Below are positions 38,988 to 48,029 of a stretch of 64,000 bases of DNA, in pieces; within the stretch, counting starts at the first letter, position 1; each line of letters opens with the position of its first letter. This DNA is from Arenicellaceae bacterium (GTDB lineage Bacteria > Pseudomonadota > Gammaproteobacteria > Arenicellales > Arenicellaceae): the NCBI GenBank assembly GCA_029246505.1, contig JAQWNC010000026.1, positions 1 to 64,000 on the forward strand, read 5' to 3'. The notes under the pieces are model-generated. The model searched no databases. It saw nothing but the letters and a program-made list of their open reading frames with translations, and was not told the DNA's origin. Position numbers and translations under genes: made by a program.

Positions 38988-39908
38988 TCAAATCCCTAGA
39001 AGCCCAGTCAGATGCATCTTCACACTACGCGCTAAAGCATCTAGATCGTAGCCACCCTCCAACATTGATACCACTCTACCACCGGCAAATTTATCCGCTT
39101 GTTCTACTATCAATTCAGTAATCCAGAGGTAATCATTATCAATCAAATTCAAGCCTCCGAGAGGATCTTGCTGGTGAGCATCAAACCCTGCTGAAATAAA
39201 TATCATTTCTGGCTGATGCTGTGTAATTGCCGGCAACCAGTCACGCTCAATGGCTTGGCGGAAATTATCGCTTGCTGCGCCTGCTTGCAGCGGTGTTAAA
39301 CAGATGTTTGGCAAGCACACATCATCAAAGCGCCTGGGGTAGAAAGGATGCTGAAAACTGGAACAAACCAGCACTTCAGGTTGATGCTGAAATATCTCAA
39401 CGGTTCCATTACCGTGATGCACATCAAAATCCAGAATCGCAACGCGAGACAAACCACTGGCTAACGCACGTTGTGCTGCTAATGCCACACTATTAAACAC
39501 ACAAAAACCCATCGCAATAGTGCTCTCGGCATGATGTCCAGGTGGACGCACTGAGCAGAACGCATTTTCTGCAGAGCCAGCCAGTACCTGATCAGTAGCA
39601 AATATTCCCGCTCCAGCGGCATGTAAAGCAGCATTGACGCTATGAGGGTTTATCGCTGTATCTGCTTCTAAATACACCAGCCCCTCGTCAGGAATACGTT
39701 CCAGTATTGCGTTAACGTGATCTAACGGGTGAATAGACACAAGATCGCGTGGATCTAATAAGGGTGCCTGCTTTTGTATAAGACTGTTATCCCAGTCAGT
39801 ATTCAGCATCATCGTGTTTATTGAATTTAATCGATCAGGTGATTCAGGATGTGATGGCCCCATATTATGCCGCTCACAGTCTGAAGATGATAGAAATAGA
39901 GTGCTCAC
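38988..39908 (-). CDS. histone-deacetylase-family (acetylpolyamine/acetoin-type) amidohydrolase
   Basis: A 306-residue zinc-dependent deacetylase of the HDAC superfamily, starting with GTG at 39908. RPPGHHAE (catalytic His pair), LDFDVHHGNGT (Asp and His zinc ligands) and SAGFDAHQQDPLGG (second Asp ligand) are all intact. Bacterial members deacetylate acetylpolyamines or protein lysines; class II-like features (HPESPDRL at the N terminus) fit the polyamine group, but the substrate is inference. It lies alone, convergent with the small membrane gene. Confidence 0.9.
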   Translation of the reverse strand: MSTLFLSSSDCERHNMGPSHPESPDRLNSINTMMLNTDWDNSLIQKQAPLLDPRDLVSIHPLDHVNAILERIPDEGLVYLEADTAINPHSVNAALHAAGAGIFATDQVLAGSAENAFCSVRPPGHHAESTIAMGFCVFNSVALAAQRALASGLSRVAILDFDVHHGNGTVEIFQHQPEVLVCSSFQHPFYPRRFDDVCLPNICLTPLQAGAASDNFRQAIERDWLPAITQHQPEMIFISAGFDAHQQDPLGGLNLIDNDYLWITELIVEQADKFAGGRVVSMLEGGYDLDALARSVKMHLTGLLGI

Positions 39909-40134
39909 TTATGCTAATACCAAACCATGATTCAATGCTATGTTAACTGCTTCAAAAGCAGTGCTCGTTACTGTAATAAAGGTATAGTAAATGAAACTTT
40001 CCAATGCTTAAACTACATATAGTGGCCAATGGCCCTAAGCACACTCACCTACATATAAATCAAACTGGTTCTGGTAGGGTAATCGCAGTTTTTACTGTAT
40101 ATTTCTAAAATGAAAATCACTCAAGAGGAGTTAG

Positions 40135-40854
40135 TTGTCGCACCCAAACACATCATTACCTCGTTTCGACTTGGTCGTACCTGTCTACAACGAAGAAGCC
40201 GGCCTACCACAATTTTTTTCTCGGCTGGATAAACTTCAACTGAACTGCCAGCCTATATTTGTTGACAACGCTTCCACAGACAACTCACTGGCGCTATTAA
40301 AAAGCTACCCCAATGCGCAGGTAATCGAGCATGCACAAAACGAGGGCTACGGTGGGTCTTTAATCGACGGTATGGCCGCCGGCAGCAGCGATTATATTGT
40401 GGTCATAGATGCCGACTGCGAATACCCTCCTGAAAGTATCCCGGCCCTAGTGAGGGCTTTGAAGTCACACAGCGTAGTCTATGCTAGCCGGTTTTTAGAT
40501 CCGGCACTCGAACAAGCAGCTAATATGGGCTTCATCAAAACTAACGGAAATCGATTATTTAGCTTCGCCTACAACAGCCTATTTAAACAGCATACAACCG
40601 ACTTATATACAGGGTGCAAGGGACTACAACGCAGTGCCTTAAATAATATAGAATTCGAGCAAAAAGGTTTTGAACACGTTACTGAATTGTCGGTAAAACT
40701 CGCCGCAAACGGCCACACTATTTTTGACATTGCAATTCAATACGAGCCCCGTGCGACTGGCAACTCCAAAATGCATTATTTGCAAGATGGTGCCAAATTC
40801 CTGAAACTGCTAAGCCACTACTACATTCAGCAACGCCAGGGGAAATTGGTCTAA
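40135..40854 (+). CDS. GT2 glycosyltransferase (polyprenyl-phosphate type)
   Basis: A 239-residue family-2 glycosyltransferase. It starts with TTG at 40135, with AAGAGGAG just upstream. DLVVPVYNEEAGLP opens the GT-A fold, FVDNASTDNS is the nucleotide-sugar region, and VIDADCEYPPE holds the DxD-type metal site. There are no C-terminal membrane helices, unlike GtrB. It is followed 78 bp later by a nucleotidyltransferase-GT2 fusion gene, so both probably act in one surface-glycan or glycolipid pathway. Confidence 0.85.
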   Translation: MSHPNTSLPRFDLVVPVYNEEAGLPQFFSRLDKLQLNCQPIFVDNASTDNSLALLKSYPNAQVIEHAQNEGYGGSLIDGMAAGSSDYIVVIDADCEYPPESIPALVRALKSHSVVYASRFLDPALEQAANMGFIKTNGNRLFSFAYNSLFKQHTTDLYTGCKGLQRSALNNIEFEQKGFEHVTELSVKLAANGHTIFDIAIQYEPRATGNSKMHYLQDGAKFLKLLSHYYIQQRQGKLV

Positions 40855-40932
40855 CATTTATTTTCAATTGTTCGAAACTATTTTCTCTAACTTTCTAATC
40901 TCTTAATCCTCTCAAACTTAAACACAGAACTA

Positions 40933-42399
40933 GTGCCAAAACAATCAATTCAAGCCCCATTGATTGGTCTAATCCCTGCTGCAGGAGTAGGCTCACGTGC
41001 TCGCCCATACACCCATAAGACACATAAGGGTTTATTTAACATCAACGGGCGCACTAATCTTGAGCGGATTGTCTCTCTTATGCGGGATGACTTAGGTATT
41101 GAGAAGATCATCGTTATCGTTGGGTATCTAGGCGACAGTATTCGGGAGCACCTAGGTGATGGCTCAAAGTATCAAGTAAAAATTGAATACATTGAAAATA
41201 CTAAACTTGAACGTGGCTGGGCCTGGTCAGTACTATTAGCTCGAGAGCATATAGATACTCATTTTTGCGTGATGCTCTGTGACGAGTATTACACCAGCTC
41301 AAACCACGTTGAATTAAAAAACTTTCCCTTTTCGGCGTATCTATCGGTATGCACGGGCATACGTGTTGATGACGTTACACTAATCAAACAGAACTACGCG
41401 ATTGAACATAATGCTGGCGTAGTTACAAATTTAATTGAGAAACCTAAAACCGTCACCAACGACATTATGGGTAGCGGAACCTTTCTATTCAGCCCCAAAA
41501 TTTTCGATATGCTCGATGCCAAATTTAAGGCCAACAACTATGCTTCGTTTAATCTTATTAACGAATTGAATAATAGTATCCGCTCGGGTGCTAGTGTTAG
41601 CTTTTTTGAGCTGCTTGGGAATTATGTAAATATTAATGATCCTGATTCTCTTCAACTCGCTAAATATCGCGACAGAATAGCTCACTTTTCAGAATATAAG
41701 ATATCCCTACTGATATGTCCGGTCGGTAACGAGCACGATATTCAATTTACGACTAAGCGTTATCGCGAATTACGAATATTTGATCAAATATCCATTGTCT
41801 TACCCTCCGACCACCAATTAAAGCAAGAAGTTTCCGCCTCTAATATCGACACCATAATTTGTCCGCCGCGGTATAAGTATTTTGGCCAAAGGGTTAAATA
41901 CGGATTGTCGGAATTGAAAGGGGATATTTTCATTACCACTGAGGCAGACTACTCATTTGCCAATCGCGATGTAGAAAAGTTACTTGGCTATTTAAAGGAG
42001 GCCGACATAGTTGTTGGCACGCGCACTACCCGACAACTGATCCATAAGGGATCAAGAATGCATGGAGCTGCAAGGCTTGCACACAGTGGACTAGGTAAAT
42101 TAATACAGGTGCTTTGGTGGACACGCGGGGGCAGATTCACCGACGTCGGCTGCACATTTCGCGCAATTTGGGCTACTTCGTACCGGGAAATGGAGAGCCA
42201 TTTGCTCAGCACTGGCCCGGAATTTCTCGCCGAAATGGTAATGCAGGGGCTACACCACCGGCAGCGAATAATTGAGATTCCAGTTAACTACTTTAATCGT
42301 AGCAAATCACTTAATCTTAGACACCGCAACGTGGCCACATTTATCCGCATACTATTGTTTATTGTTCGTAAACGTATAAAACTGCTGTTTTCAAGTTAG
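40933..42399 (+). CDS. bifunctional sugar nucleotidyltransferase - GT2 glycosyltransferase fusion
   Basis: A 488-residue protein starting with GTG at 40933. Residues ~8-250 are a nucleotidyltransferase (LIPAAGVGSRARPYTHKTHKG signature region, MLCDEYY metal site, IMGSGTFLF). Residues ~255-488 are a second GT-A domain: SLLICPVGNEHDI, then TTEADYSF as metal site and TDVGCTFRAIWAT, resembling dolichyl-phosphate-mannose-synthase-like GT2 enzymes. The C-terminal end is basic and hydrophobic, suggesting membrane association. The likely logic is that one protein activates a sugar or polyol phosphate and a linked domain transfers the product or a partner sugar. The product is unknown. Confidence 0.8.
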   Translation: MPKQSIQAPLIGLIPAAGVGSRARPYTHKTHKGLFNINGRTNLERIVSLMRDDLGIEKIIVIVGYLGDSIREHLGDGSKYQVKIEYIENTKLERGWAWSVLLAREHIDTHFCVMLCDEYYTSSNHVELKNFPFSAYLSVCTGIRVDDVTLIKQNYAIEHNAGVVTNLIEKPKTVTNDIMGSGTFLFSPKIFDMLDAKFKANNYASFNLINELNNSIRSGASVSFFELLGNYVNINDPDSLQLAKYRDRIAHFSEYKISLLICPVGNEHDIQFTTKRYRELRIFDQISIVLPSDHQLKQEVSASNIDTIICPPRYKYFGQRVKYGLSELKGDIFITTEADYSFANRDVEKLLGYLKEADIVVGTRTTRQLIHKGSRMHGAARLAHSGLGKLIQVLWWTRGGRFTDVGCTFRAIWATSYREMESHLLSTGPEFLAEMVMQGLHHRQRIIEIPVNYFNRSKSLNLRHRNVATFIRILLFIVRKRIKLLFSS

Positions 42400-42413
42400 A
42401 TAGCTGTCATAGC

Positions 42414-42445
42414 AAAGAGGCGCATACCAAAGTATACGCCTCTAA
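42414..42445. terminator. bidirectional terminator hairpin
   Basis: AGAGGCGCATAC and GTATACGCCTCT pair (one mismatch) around CAAA between the convergent fusion gene and amtB. Weak A/T runs flank it on both sides. Confidence 0.65.
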
Positions 42446-42469
42446 TAAACTTAAACTAGAGCGTGAGTT

Positions 42470-43747
42470 TTAAAAGTTATAGCCCCGCTCATCGTGACAA
42501 ACGATATCCAAACCTTGGTCCTCTTCTTCTTCATCAACTCGTAACGGTGTAATTGCTCCAACAATTTTAAAGATCACATAACTAACCAACGCGGTATAAC
42601 CAACCGCCGCCAGCACACCTATAGCCTGCACTCCCAATTGACCAGTGATAGACCGATCGAAACCAACACCGCCAAGGGCCGCTGCGCCGAACACAGCCGC
42701 TAGCAGTGTTCCCATGGCTCCACCAACACCATGCACCGGGAATACATCCAAAGAATCATCCAGCTTTAGGCCGCGCTTAATAAATTGGGTCGCAAAATAA
42801 CATACCACTCCGCCTGCGACACCAAGTGCAACACCACCAATCGGTCCTATAAAGCCAGAGGCGGGCGTTACTGTACCTAGCCCTGCGACCATGCCAGTAA
42901 CTATGCCAAGCACACTGGGTTTACCGTGTTTGATCCACTCAACGGTCATCCACGCTAATGAACCGCAGGCTGCAGCCAAGTGAGTAACCAGCATCGTCAT
43001 ACCCGCTGAGCCGTCGCTAACCAACGCTGAGCCAGCATTAAATCCAAACCATCCAAACCACAACATACCGGCACCAGCGACCGTTATGGTTAAATTATGC
43101 GGTGGCATAGGTGAACGTGGAAAACCTTTCCGACTGCCAACAACCAAAGCAGCGACCAAAGCAGTTACACCGGCCGATATGTGGACCACGGTGCCTCCGG
43201 CAAAATCCATAAGTCCGAGATCAGATAACCAACCACCACCCCACACCCAATGGCATAGAGGCAAATATACGGCGAATATCCACAATATTGAAAATAGCAA
43301 CATACCGCTAAAACGAATGCGTTCAGCAAATCCGCCAACAAATAGTGCGGGGGTAATCATTACAAACGTCATCTGAAAAATAATAAATACTGACTCAGGA
43401 ATAGTTCCGCTCATACTGTCAAAACTGACGCCAGACAGAAATGCCTTACTGGTACCGCCGATAAACCAGTTCATACTTCCACCATCACTAAATGCAAGGC
43501 TGTATCCAATTACAAACCATATAACTGATGCGACACAGCCAATGGCAAAGCATTGCATAACTACTGACAAAGCATTTTTTGAACGTACCAGACCACCGTA
43601 AAATAGTGACAGGCCGGGCAGTAGCATAAATAACACCAACGCCGACGAAGTTAGCATCCACGCGGTGTCCCCTGAATCTAGCTCATCTGCTGCCGCTACT
43701 AATGGCAATAAAGTAAGCAACATTCCACCAACTAAAGTCTTAAACAT
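42470..43747 (-). CDS. amtB: ammonium transporter
   Basis: A 425-residue Amt/MEP channel with a cleavable signal sequence (to about residue 20), as in E. coli AmtB, followed by 11 helices. DTAWMLTSSALVLFMLLPGLSLFYGGLVR is the family opening; the conserved Asp and twin-His pore regions are in DFAGGTVVHISAG and FPVHGVGGAMG. The C-terminal tail (DEEEEDQGLDIVCHDERGYNF region) contains the segment that contacts GlnK. It is transcribed after glnK in a two-gene operon with an AGGTG ribosome site. Confidence 0.95.
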   Translation of the reverse strand: MFKTLVGGMLLTLLPLVAAADELDSGDTAWMLTSSALVLFMLLPGLSLFYGGLVRSKNALSVVMQCFAIGCVASVIWFVIGYSLAFSDGGSMNWFIGGTSKAFLSGVSFDSMSGTIPESVFIIFQMTFVMITPALFVGGFAERIRFSGMLLFSILWIFAVYLPLCHWVWGGGWLSDLGLMDFAGGTVVHISAGVTALVAALVVGSRKGFPRSPMPPHNLTITVAGAGMLWFGWFGFNAGSALVSDGSAGMTMLVTHLAAACGSLAWMTVEWIKHGKPSVLGIVTGMVAGLGTVTPASGFIGPIGGVALGVAGGVVCYFATQFIKRGLKLDDSLDVFPVHGVGGAMGTLLAAVFGAAALGGVGFDRSITGQLGVQAIGVLAAVGYTALVSYVIFKIVGAITPLRVDEEEEDQGLDIVCHDERGYNF

Positions 43748-43821
43748 ATTAATTACACCTAATTTAATGATTAAACAAGAACCGCCGCGCCAGAATCGAC
43801 TGTTTTAAATTACCCTCGAAC

Positions 43822-44485
<664 letters not shown>

Positions 44486-44819
44486 TTAATCAGCAGCAAA
44501 GCAGTAGTAAAGGCCATCACCACCAAATGCATGTAAGTTTTCTTGAGAGCAGCCACGTGAAGGATGTGCAGAATTCCATGGGCCTTCACCAATACGATCA
44601 ATGGCATTTACAGCAGGCTCGCCAGTCACGCTCACCTGCACCAACCACAGTTGCAAGTGCAGAACAATGAGCATCGGCTCCGGCCAAACCTCCCAAATTT
44701 ACCCCGCTACCAAGACCAACGCTGGTAACAAAGAATCTAAGCGGTAGCGATTCAGGCGCAGCCGATACCTGAGCAAATATATTTTGAGTGAATACAACTG
44801 AGACCAAAGATACAGCCAT
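44486..44819 (-). pseudogene. decayed exported-protein gene with frameshift and internal deletion
   Basis: The first frame gives a signal peptide and FFVTSVGLGSGVNLGGLAGADAHC... up to ERDWRA. It then shifts; the next frame continues EPAVNAIDRIGEGPW and jumps to NSAHPSRGCSQENL...GGDGLYYCFAAD. These are the start, middle and end of a common ~200-residue exported family whose members read WRAYLST...AVNARDRIG...GPWYN...WNSAH-S-GCSQ. About 10 residues with frame loss are missing at the first junction and about 90 at the second. The family function is unknown. Recognition of the family is from memory. Confidence 0.7.
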
Positions 44820-45019
44820 CAATTAATAAAGTGATCTAGAAACGCTTTTTTTATGAATACTTCCTATTTGGATTACGAATGAATATTACCTTCACCAAGG
44901 TATACCCCTAAGCTTCGCAACAGACAAGTGACCCACTCAGCAGTACTTATTAGTCAAACGAGCTTAGTGAGTGCGATGTACAATAGAGACGAAACCCAGA
45001 AAAACTTCAGACTCGCGTA

Positions 45020-45376
45020 ATGACGGCTAAGCTAAAAGTTCTATCAATACTATTATTAGTTTGCATTGTCTACATCAGCTACGTTTGGCTAGCGCCAAAA
45101 GTAGTATCTATGCGACTTGTAAGCTCTAATTGCGAAAAACTTGGCTGCAGCTACGAACTAGTATTAAAAAGCGAAAGTAATACCCCGGTCGATGCTGAAC
45201 TTAGGATGCTAGCCTTCGGAATACCCAATGCTATCGCGCCTATCCAAACTTATCGCACAAGCCGCAGCCTGCATTTGTTACCAAATGAAACAAAACCAGT
45301 AAGCGGATTTGTCGACATTCATTTCGTACCGGCTCGCCTTGAAGTATCTCTGCACAAGTGGCAGGAATTAAAATAA
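45020..45376 (+). CDS. membrane-anchored hypothetical protein
   Basis: A 118-residue protein with one N-terminal hydrophobic helix (about 5-25) that may be an uncleaved anchor, then a predicted periplasmic beta-rich domain. Two Cys residues close together (SSNCEKLGC) may form a disulfide. The middle (YELVLKSESNTPVDAELRM) suggests an Ig-like or FxLYD-type fold, but this is a guess. It stands alone, convergent with a DUF6152 gene. Confidence 0.6.
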   Translation: MTAKLKVLSILLLVCIVYISYVWLAPKVVSMRLVSSNCEKLGCSYELVLKSESNTPVDAELRMLAFGIPNAIAPIQTYRTSRSLHLLPNETKPVSGFVDIHFVPARLEVSLHKWQELK

Positions 45377-45432
45377 AGCTACTGGGCAAAATTAAACTCT
45401 TACAGTGACGCTCCATTTGCATACGTCAAAAT

Positions 45433-45867
45433 CTAACGCTGCCGCCTATACTCCGCAAGGCTCGCATTTAAAATCTTTAGGCGCTCGAGCAAGCGACCGT
45501 CACCACCGCCAATTTCAGAGCCGTCCGACAGCGTGATATTGTTCCAGCCCATCATGTTTTCACCCGCTAGCGATGGGCTGCCGGTAATCTCAATAATATC
45601 ACCAGGTTTAAATTGTTCTGCCGACCAGCCTGACCGGCGTAGCGCTACCGAAGCATCCCCTTCGGCCATCCAACTGACGACTGTTCCATCATCATTTTTT
45701 ACGTCGATATATACCCGCGCATGCGGATTAACGAAACGAAATTGGGTAACCACACCAGTAATCGATAAACTTATATCGGTCTGATAATGCGCAGCAAAAT
45801 TATGATGCGCCAAAGAAGGCAACGTTACTAAACCGGTAAGTAATCCTAAAAGTATTTTTATTCGCAT
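45433..45867 (-). CDS. DUF6152 family exported protein (short form)
   Basis: A 144-residue protein: signal peptide 1-20, mature start HHN (21-23), FVNPH (45-49) in place of W-x-N-P-H, then VSWMAEGDASVALRRSGW and GDIIEITGSPSLAG. It has only the DUF6152 module and stops before the IFRVWS linker. The gene immediately upstream on the same strand (13-bp gap) encodes a protein resembling the missing C-terminal module, so the pair looks like a split version of the long form. Confidence 0.85.
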   Translation of the reverse strand: MRIKILLGLLTGLVTLPSLAHHNFAAHYQTDISLSITGVVTQFRFVNPHARVYIDVKNDDGTVVSWMAEGDASVALRRSGWSAEQFKPGDIIEITGSPSLAGENMMGWNNITLSDGSEIGGGDGRLLERLKILNASLAEYRRQR

Positions 45868-45880
45868 TATTTAGTACCTA

Positions 45881-46720
45881 CTAAAATTGTCCAGATATAA
45901 CTTCACAAGGCGCAAGTTCAAGACTAACTCCCGGTGTCAATATTCGAGGGCGCTCTATTACTATTGGGGCTTTTAGCATCACCGGATCATAAAGCGTAAA
46001 ACTTGTGAATAGGACATTACTCGCTTCGTTAAGTGTATAACGCTCGATACTGTGCGCTTGATCGCTATGGTGCAGACTAAGCTGATCATCAACCATCCCG
46101 GCAGAGACATTCGTTGTTTCAACTACAAGTGTTCTACCTTGGTACCAACCGACCGAGTGTCCCGCAGGCGTATTTTCGTTGTTCACCGGGTGTGCATCTC
46201 TATCGAGATAAATTGTGCGATCAACCGTCAAATCTTCGCCCTTAATAACTACTCGATCTTCAAAGGTTTCAAATTCAATTGGATCTGAATGCAAAACTGT
46301 TCTGAAGGCACCAAAACGTTCACATTGGATAGCTGGGTCATCTGCAAGATCAAATTCTGCGCCATATTTAGTGCCTGCATCATTTAAGCGATCTGCAATC
46401 ACCTCCAGAGTATGCGCCTCCAACCGTTCGACAATATCTCGCGCCGACATCCCATCTTGCGCTGGATCGTTTATTATCGATCGAAATAGTTGATTGGTTT
46501 CATCGGTACAACGACACGAAAATAAACCTTCGGTATCCCAAGCTGGGTTTTCAAATACATCAAGACTGTTAACACTCCAAACACCCGATAACTCAAATGG
46601 CGCAGACTCTTGACTGCTCGCGATACTCGCGCCAAGGCAAGTACACATTACCAGTAAAGATCCGCACACTGCTGCCACACGAATCTTAGGCAGGTACGTT
46701 TTGTTAAAACCGAAATTCAT
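45881..46720 (-). CDS. exported protein equivalent to the C-terminal module of long DUF6152 proteins
   Basis: A 279-residue protein with a signal peptide (to about residue 36). It lacks HHS and W-x-N-P-H. From about residue 40 it has LSGVWSVNSL (compare IFRVWS in the long proteins). Then come CERFGAFRTVLHSDPIEFE, VDRTIYLDRDAHP, GHSVGWYQGRTLVVETTNVS and SIERYTLNE, matching block by block the C-terminal halves of the 10611, 14327, 46745 and 57812 proteins. It is upstream of the short DUF6152 gene with a 13-bp gap and downstream of another long one (24 bp), so all three are likely one operon. Confidence 0.7.
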   Translation of the reverse strand: MNFGFNKTYLPKIRVAAVCGSLLVMCTCLGASIASSQESAPFELSGVWSVNSLDVFENPAWDTEGLFSCRCTDETNQLFRSIINDPAQDGMSARDIVERLEAHTLEVIADRLNDAGTKYGAEFDLADDPAIQCERFGAFRTVLHSDPIEFETFEDRVVIKGEDLTVDRTIYLDRDAHPVNNENTPAGHSVGWYQGRTLVVETTNVSAGMVDDQLSLHHSDQAHSIERYTLNEASNVLFTSFTLYDPVMLKAPIVIERPRILTPGVSLELAPCEVISGQF

Positions 46721-46744
46721 AAACTCTCCAAAATTAACAGTTAG

Positions 46745-47791
46745 TTATTCACTTCTTGCGCACTTGTATGGATTTACTACTTCTCCTGGGCGCCAGATCC
46801 AGGCTTTATCGAGCATTACCGCCTCAGTAAACATGGCTGGATCATCAATCACTACCGTATAATCCAGTCTGCGGCCATTAGCACTAGGTGTAAAGCGCTC
46901 CAATAAATTGATAGCCTCACTCTGCATCAAACCGATTGAATTGAAATACGGATAATTAATCTGAGTTGTCGTTACAACAAGAGAACCGTCCTCCCAATAC
47001 CCATTTGAATGCCCCAACAGCGAATGCTCCGCACTTTGAGGCAGCTGCCCATTCATATAAATAGTTCGAACGCTGTCGTACTCTTCTAAGTAAAACAATA
47101 TCTTTCCATCAGCTTCTACAAACTCGATAGGATAAGGCTGCTCCATAAGCCAAATCATTCCCTTAGGCTCACAATTAGCAATGGGACTATTATACGGATC
47201 AAACTTTGCCAGCGCAGCCTTTGAGGCTTCCGTCAAAGGATAGCTATCAGCCCAAAGCGATCGATCATCACTAGTAAAATGTGTACTCCAAACCCTGAAT
47301 ATACTCGTTGACTCAGTCTCGCCCTCTTCTATTTCCGACCCACCTGCTAACCAGGTATTCTCATTGCCAACTTTTTCTCCGGTCCAAACCCGAGCAACCC
47401 CAGGTCGTAACACAACTTCCTGACCGTTATCCAAAAGCATATTGTTTACCCACATGGCGTTACTTCCATTAATCGCGCCATATCCGGCAACCCTAATGCT
47501 GTCGCCAACACCAATAATGTCACTTGGAATATCCATACGGCTCAGAATACTCACCGAATTAGATTCGATATCCCACGACACCCCATCAGCATCGAGAATC
47601 GAGAAACGTATATGGGGGTTACGCCAAATGACACTGGTAACTTCACCCTCCACTTCGGTCATAGTGTTCATATCGAATACGCCAGCAAACGCATGGTGCG
47701 CGATAGCAGAATTTGAGATTAATAAGCAACCGATTGCAGTCAAAAACAAAGTGCGAAAACATCGGTTCGTAATTTTTCTAAGTATAGCCAT
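46745..47791 (-). CDS. DUF6152 family exported protein (long form)
   Basis: A 348-residue protein: signal peptide to about residue 31, HHA (32-34), WRNPH (56-60), WDIESNSVSILSRM and GDSIRVAGYGAING, then SIFRVWS. The C-terminal module follows: PKGMIWLMEQPYPIEF, YDSVRTIYMN, GHSNGYWEDGSLVVTTTQINYP and ERFTPSANG. It is first in a three-gene minus-strand run with the split pair at 45881 and 45433. Confidence 0.85.
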   Translation of the reverse strand: MAILRKITNRCFRTLFLTAIGCLLISNSAIAHHAFAGVFDMNTMTEVEGEVTSVIWRNPHIRFSILDADGVSWDIESNSVSILSRMDIPSDIIGVGDSIRVAGYGAINGSNAMWVNNMLLDNGQEVVLRPGVARVWTGEKVGNENTWLAGGSEIEEGETESTSIFRVWSTHFTSDDRSLWADSYPLTEASKAALAKFDPYNSPIANCEPKGMIWLMEQPYPIEFVEADGKILFYLEEYDSVRTIYMNGQLPQSAEHSLLGHSNGYWEDGSLVVTTTQINYPYFNSIGLMQSEAINLLERFTPSANGRRLDYTVVIDDPAMFTEAVMLDKAWIWRPGEVVNPYKCARSE

Positions 47792-47928
47792 TGGTTATTT
47801 TCCGTTGAATCAACTGGGCAGGTCGTACTGAGAACAGGAGGCTACCTGACACCTAGTTAGCAAGTCAATTTTCTTGTTACCTAACAACTTTCAGAAAATG
47901 CCACCATCATCTATTCAAGGAAATGGTA

Positions 47929-47959
47929 TATGCCAGCTAATTATCCAAAGGCGTCATTC
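47929..47959 (+). repeat. dispersed inverted repeat, copy 8 (degraded)
   Basis: ATGCCAGCTAATTATCC then AAAGGCGTCATTC. The right arm has lost one base. It lies 71 bp beyond the amidase stop codon. Confidence 0.55.
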
Positions 47960-48029
47960 GTTATGGCAGGATTTGAATCATAGATGATGTGTCCTTAGGA
48001 TCTGGAGCTATAGGCCATATAAGTACACA

